8,298 nt of DNA from Prevotella sp. (GTDB taxonomy: Bacteria; Bacteroidota; Bacteroidia; Bacteroidales; Bacteroidaceae). Below the pieces are notes generated by a model. The model was not told the DNA's origin and searched no databases. It saw only the letters and a list, made by a program, of their open reading frames with translations. A program made the position numbers and the translations under genes. The DNA lies in assembly GCA_017424205.1 (NCBI GenBank), contig JAFPAS010000318.1, forward strand, positions 1 through 8,298, in the 5' to 3' direction. Shown piece after piece: positions 4,686 through 8,298 of the stretch. Every line of letters begins with the position of its first letter. The first letter of the stretch is position 1.

Positions 4686-7600
4686 TTAGAATCTGATGCT
4701 TGCTCCGAACTGCCATGTCACGGTGCTTGGTCCGTCGTTAGCGTTTGATGCGCTTGCCCATTCAGGGTCGTAGCCCTTGTAGTCAGTGAATACGAACGGG
4801 TTAGTCACGGTGCAGTAGAGACGCAGGTGTGAGCATCCGAACTTGCTTGTCCATGTCTTCGGCATAGTGTATCCGAGAGTGATGTGCTTCACCTTTACGA
4901 ACGATGCGTCGGTGATGGCGTTGGTTGATCCGAGCCAGTAGTCAGAGCCCAGTCCGTTATAGTTACCGTCGTTAGGGAACGGATACGAGCCGTAGTGTGT
5001 GGTTGTCTGATATTTCGGATTGATAAGCACGCCGTCAGGATTGATGCCGTCGCAGTCGATGAGCGTACCAGCCGGGATATACCAGTCCATATTGAGTTTT
5101 GAACGTCCGCGGTCGCTGAGGTTGAGATATTCTCCGTAGAAGCTTGAGAATACTGTGTAGTCCTGCTTTGTGTATACAGAGAACGAGAAGTCCCAGTTTT
5201 TCCATTGCAGGTTAGATGTGAAGCTTCCTGTCCATGCCGGGTCGCTCTTGTATATTCGTTTGTCTTCGGTGTTTATCTGTCCGTCACCGTTGAAGTCAGT
5301 TATGATAGGGTTGCCCTCGTAGAGTCCGTAGCATGCATAGTAGTAGTTAGCCTCCTTCACGGTCTCTCCAGGAGTGAATCCCTTGAGTCGTGCTATTTCT
5401 GTGTCAGGCACTATCATGTCGCGGTCAGTGACTATGCCGTTCCATTCGTAGCTGTAGACATTGTTGTACGGCTGTCCGATGATGAGGTTTCCAGAGTGGT
5501 TGCCTGTCAGGTAGTCGCCTGTTCCGTTAACCTCAAGAATTTCGTTCTTGTTGTGTGCGAATGTGAATGATGTTGTCCAGTGCCAGTCCTTTGTCACGAT
5601 ATTCTCTGTTGTGAGCGACACCTCGACACCACGGTTTCTCACCGAGCCGATGTTAGTAGTCACTGATGCACCTCCTGCTTCGAGCGGCAGATTGACGCTG
5701 TAGAGCAGGTCAGTTGATTTCTTGTTATACCAGTCTACGCTACCTCTGATGCGGTCGCCGAGGAATCCGAAGTCTATTCCGGCGTTAAACTCGTTAGCCT
5801 TCTCCCATTTTAGGTTTTTGTCGACGATGCCGCTTGGGTACATGCCGTTTGCGTATGTATTACCGAAAGGATAGTACACCGGTCCGCCCACGGTGAGACG
5901 AGTGGCGTAGTTGCCTACAGAGTTATTTCCGGTCACACCGTATGAGAGTCTGAGTTTTATGTTTGAAATCCAGTCAATCTTCTTCATGAAGTTCTCCTCA
6001 GAGATGCGCCATGCCAATGCTGCCGACGGGAACGAGCCCCAGCGGTTGCCTTCAGCGAATTTCGAGCTGCCGTCCCATCTTATTGTAGCCGTTGCCATGT
6101 ATTTTCCCATGTAGCTGTAGTTGGCGCGGAGTGCGTACGACATAAGGCTTGTCTCGCTGTATCCTGTTCCGCTCTGCATGTAGTTGTATCCCTGGTTTGA
6201 CGAACCCAGATTCCACCAGTACGTGCCTTCCATCACGTTGTTGTAGTAGAGTTTCTCTGATTCGCCGTCAGAGTATGAGGCAGATGCGAGTCCCATGACA
6301 TTGACGTTGTGCTTCTCGTTGAAAGTCTGGTTCCATGTCAGGATATTGTCCCATGTCCATGAGAAGCCCTGCGATGTGGTGCGCTGTGCCTCGTTCTGTG
6401 CCTCGCCAGCCTCTGTTCCCTGGAAGAATCCGTAGCGTGAATAGCTGAATGTAGGCGAGAATGTAGTTTTGAACGACAGGCTCTTCAGCGGTTTTATCTC
6501 GAGATATACGTTAGCGAGCGCATTCCATGCCAGCGTGTTCGATTTCTGGTCGTCCATATAGACGAGCGGGCTTATCTGGCTTGTGAAGGCGTAGAGGTCA
6601 GTTCCGAGCGCCGAGTATGTGCCTGGATATTTGTTTACTGTTCCGTCAGCGTTATACGGCTGCATGTAAGGGTTTGCACGGAAGGCGTATCTTACTGCGT
6701 CGCTGCTGGCGTAGTCGTGGTTGGTGCGTGCAAGATTCACGCTGAATCCTGCTGTGATATATTTGTTTATTTCAGCATCAAGGCTTCCCTTGAATGTGAA
6801 TTTGTCCTGTGAGTCGCCTTTGAAGTGTCCATCCTCATCCTGCAGTCCGAGTCCGATGTGGTAGTGCATCTTCTGTGACCCTCCGCTGATGGCGAGGTAG
6901 TGGTTCTGCTGCTTTCCGTTCTGCAGCACGAGGTCAGGCCAGTCGTATATGTTGCCTTCTTCGAGCAGCTGTTTCATACGGTATCCGCTTGAAGCGTCGC
7001 TCTGCTGTATCTGCAGCAGACAGCGTGCTATGTCGGTGTTGGTCCATACGGGCTGTCCGTTGTTATAGTTGCCGTTAATCGGCGTGAGGAATTTCATGAA
7101 TCGGTAGTTGTAGAACTCCTCTGCACTCTGGAATTCCGGCATGCGCGCCACCTTGCTCACGCCGTAGTATCCGTCGTACGATATTGTCGGTTTCTCCACC
7201 TGCTTGCCAATATTCGTGCCGCTCTTTGTTGTAACCATGACAACGCCGGCAGTGGCACGCGAACCGTAGATGGCAGTCGACGATGCATCCTTCAGCACGT
7301 CGATGCGCTCAATGTCCTGAGGGTTGAGGAAGTCGATGTTAGAGCATATTATTCCGTCAACGACGTATAGCGGGCTCTGCGAACCGCTCAGCGAGTTCTT
7401 GCCTCGGATTTCTATGTTCATTCCGCCGCCTGTACGTCCGCTGCTCTTTGTGATGTTTACACCTGGCACAGAGCCCTGCAGGTTTTCGAGCACCGAGGCT
7501 GCACCTTTTTCATTCAGTTTGCTGTTGCTGACAGAACCTACAGAGCCTGTAAGGTCAATCTTGCGCATTGTGCCGTAGCCCACAACGACCACTTCGTTTA

Positions 7601-7904
7601 GAGCCTGGCTGTCTTCCTCCAGCACGATGCTGATCTGGCTCTTGCTGCCTATGCTGACAGTCTGGCTCTTGTAGCCGAGATACGATAGTTCTATTTTCTG
7701 TGATGGTTCGGCTGCAGGCAGAGTGAACTTGCCTTCAGCATCGGTTACACACACGGCCTTGCCGTTGACGGTTACTGAGGCGCCGATGACAGGTACGCCC
7801 TGCTTGTCGGTCACTGTTCCCTTTACAGTCTGTTGTGCCATGGCAACCATTGTTGCTGCCGAAAGCATCATCAGCATGACTGTCTTCTTGATGAATAGAT
7901 GCAT
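4686..7904 (-). CDS. SusC/RagA-family TonB-dependent outer-membrane transporter
   Basis: This 1072-residue protein has a signal peptide (residues 1-23, cleavage after AMA before QQ). A carboxypeptidase D regulatory-like beta domain follows (about 25-100; VKGTVTDKQGVPVIGASV). The conserved NEVVVVGYGT segment (103-112) introduces the plug, which includes LYVVDG and the SusC signature DIERIDVLKDASSTAIYGSR (from about 197). The remainder is a 22-strand-type beta-barrel region ending in an aromatic residue (SIRF), the usual outer-membrane assembly signal. An acidic loop, DFNGDGQINTED (from 870), is the common SusC calcium-type motif. The protein should import a ligand delivered by the SusD partner, using TonB energy. 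There is no N-terminal STN domain, so control through a FecR-type anti-sigma factor is unlikely. It is the first gene of the operon. The leader before the ATG at 7904 is A-rich without a Shine-Dalgarno sequence. Confidence 0.96.
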   Translation of the reverse strand: MHLFIKKTVMLMMLSAATMVAMAQQTVKGTVTDKQGVPVIGASVTVNGKAVCVTDAEGKFTLPAAEPSQKIELSYLGYKSQTVSIGSKSQISIVLEEDSQALNEVVVVGYGTMRKIDLTGSVGSVSNSKLNEKGAASVLENLQGSVPGVNITKSSGRTGGGMNIEIRGKNSLSGSQSPLYVVDGIICSNIDFLNPQDIERIDVLKDASSTAIYGSRATAGVVMVTTKSGTNIGKQVEKPTISYDGYYGVSKVARMPEFQSAEEFYNYRFMKFLTPINGNYNNGQPVWTNTDIARCLLQIQQSDASSGYRMKQLLEEGNIYDWPDLVLQNGKQQNHYLAISGGSQKMHYHIGLGLQDEDGHFKGDSQDKFTFKGSLDAEINKYITAGFSVNLARTNHDYASSDAVRYAFRANPYMQPYNADGTVNKYPGTYSALGTDLYAFTSQISPLVYMDDQKSNTLAWNALANVYLEIKPLKSLSFKTTFSPTFSYSRYGFFQGTEAGEAQNEAQRTTSQGFSWTWDNILTWNQTFNEKHNVNVMGLASASYSDGESEKLYYNNVMEGTYWWNLGSSNQGYNYMQSGTGYSETSLMSYALRANYSYMGKYMATATIRWDGSSKFAEGNRWGSFPSAALAWRISEENFMKKIDWISNIKLRLSYGVTGNNSVGNYATRLTVGGPVYYPFGNTYANGMYPSGIVDKNLKWEKANEFNAGIDFGFLGDRIRGSVDWYNKKSTDLLYSVNLPLEAGGASVTTNIGSVRNRGVEVSLTTENIVTKDWHWTTSFTFAHNKNEILEVNGTGDYLTGNHSGNLIIGQPYNNVYSYEWNGIVTDRDMIVPDTEIARLKGFTPGETVKEANYYYACYGLYEGNPIITDFNGDGQINTEDKRIYKSDPAWTGSFTSNLQWKNWDFSFSVYTKQDYTVFSSFYGEYLNLSDRGRSKLNMDWYIPAGTLIDCDGINPDGVLINPKYQTTTHYGSYPFPNDGNYNGLGSDYWLGSTNAITDASFVKVKHITLGYTMPKTWTSKFGCSHLRLYCTVTNPFVFTDYKGYDPEWASASNANDGPSTVTWQFGASIRF

Positions 7905-8094
7905 TAGTGTTTTTTTTTAAGATGTTATGTCGAGCCGGCGCAGCATGTCGTCAGCCATATGGCTGTCTGTCAGGCACCGCCTCTGATTGAATGTTATAAA
8001 ATTTCAGGTAGAAACCAGAAAATTTTGTTCTGCTTCAGTATTGCCTCCCATACAAGGCGGCAGTAATCTGTATTAGCGAAAGTGTTTCTATTAA
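7905..8094 (-). promoter_or_regulatory. Upstream leader of the SusC operon, promoter not identified
   Basis: This non-coding stretch must carry the control signals of the SusC-SusD-lipoprotein operon. I find no good match to TTTG-N19-21-TAnnTTTG; the closest element, TACCTGAA near 8010, matches poorly. The part next to the start codon is A-rich (TTAAAAAAAAACACTA). The segment 7930-7980 is GC-rich compared with its surroundings and contains GCCGGC and the palindrome at 7952-7965, so a structured 5' untranslated region is possible. Weak core promoters are expected at Sus-type operons that need an activator, but none is seen in the window. Confidence 0.45.
7952..7965. promoter_or_regulatory. Perfect 14-bp palindrome upstream of susC-type gene
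   Basis: CAGCCATATGGCTG is self-complementary over 14 bp and centred about 54 bp upstream of the SusC start codon. It could be the binding site of a dimeric regulator, or the top of an RNA structure in the leader. It is too tight to form a hairpin with a normal loop unless the central bases open. There is no U-tract, so it is not a terminator. Confidence 0.4.
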
Positions 8095-8287
8095 GGGACG
8101 TTCTAAAAATTACGAATTTAAGTATTCACTTATTCTATTGTTTCAGTTTCGGTTGCTTTTCGTCTCTTTCGATGTCATTTTGTCAAGTTTCATCAGTCAC
8201 ATAGCCCGCTATGCTCCTTCTTCAACTTACAAAAGCACATACGAAAGAAGAACAAAAATCAACTCGACGTATTTTTTAGAACGCCCC
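8095..8287. repeat. 193-bp fold-back element with 20-bp terminal inverted repeats (MITE-like)
   Basis: The left end (8095-8114, starting GGGACGTTCTAAAAA) and the reverse complement of the right end (8268-8287, starting GGGGCGTTCTAAAAA) agree at 18 of 20 positions. Complementarity continues inside: GGTTGCTTTT and TCTTTCG-type blocks (8151-8172) match the complement of 8237-8264, ATTTTGTCAAGTT (8177-8189) faces AACTTACAAAAG (8224-8235), and the centre is CATAGC-CC-GCTATG (8200-8213). The left arm carries about 30 extra bases (near 8115-8148). No open frame of note lies inside. The architecture fits a non-autonomous transposable element or dispersed fold-back repeat. I see no clear target-site duplication, and the transposase family is unknown. 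Confidence 0.7.
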
Positions 8288-8298
8288 TGAAACAAAAC

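Noticed and set aside
5259..5297. Dockerin or EF-hand module from DFNGDGQINTED
   Set aside because: This motif is a common loop of SusC-family barrels and occurs only once here, inside the transporter.
8095..8298. Terminator or simple attenuator for the SusC operon
   Set aside because: The inverted repeats span 193 bp with short-element-type ends and no U-tract after a compact stem, and they lie about 190 bp upstream of the gene.

Overview
The window looks like chromosomal DNA of a Bacteroidales bacterium, most likely Prevotella-like. The signs are a SusC/SusD (RagA/RagB) outer-membrane pair, a BspA-type leucine-rich-repeat protein with a Bacteroidetes C-terminal tail, a small lipoprotein whose anchor cysteine is followed by an acidic export signal, A/T-rich leaders without Shine-Dalgarno sequences, and a TTTG-N19-TAnnTTTG promoter. 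The genus is inferred. All four credible genes are on the minus strand.

Reading in the direction of transcription (right to left): positions 8298-7905 hold a 193-bp fold-back element (8095-8287) with 20-bp terminal inverted repeats, then a leader of about 190 bp containing a 14-bp perfect palindrome. Next come a SusC-family TonB-dependent transporter (7904-4686), its SusD partner (4649-2838) and a 160-residue lipoprotein (2804-2322), separated by 36 and 33 bp. A strong, potentially bidirectional intrinsic terminator (about 2241-2292) closes this three-gene unit. It reads as a compact nutrient-uptake operon: SusD and perhaps the small lipoprotein capture a ligand at the cell surface and SusC imports it using TonB energy. 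No degradative enzyme or regulator lies in the window, so the substrate cannot be told.

Positions 2240-2090 hold nested inverted repeats built on TGTCC/GGACA words, possibly remnants of a mobile element. A separate transcription unit follows: a clear Bacteroidetes promoter (1980-2010), a BspA-like secreted LRR protein (1924-539) and an intrinsic terminator (411-450). The promoter fixes the start at 1924, because a longer reading from 2053 would run through it. The LRR gene is bracketed by inward-facing copies of a low-complexity CTTGTCTA/TTTAC/GTCAAC sequence (482-550 and 2038-2084) and, further out, by an imperfect direct repeat (128-150 and 2091-2109).

Positions 1-410 contain no convincing gene, only short hairpins and ATCCGTG repeats. 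The coding content is ordinary for Bacteroidales. I see no clear new system. The most unusual material is the set of intergenic repeat structures and the small lipoprotein in the accessory position of a SusCD operon.
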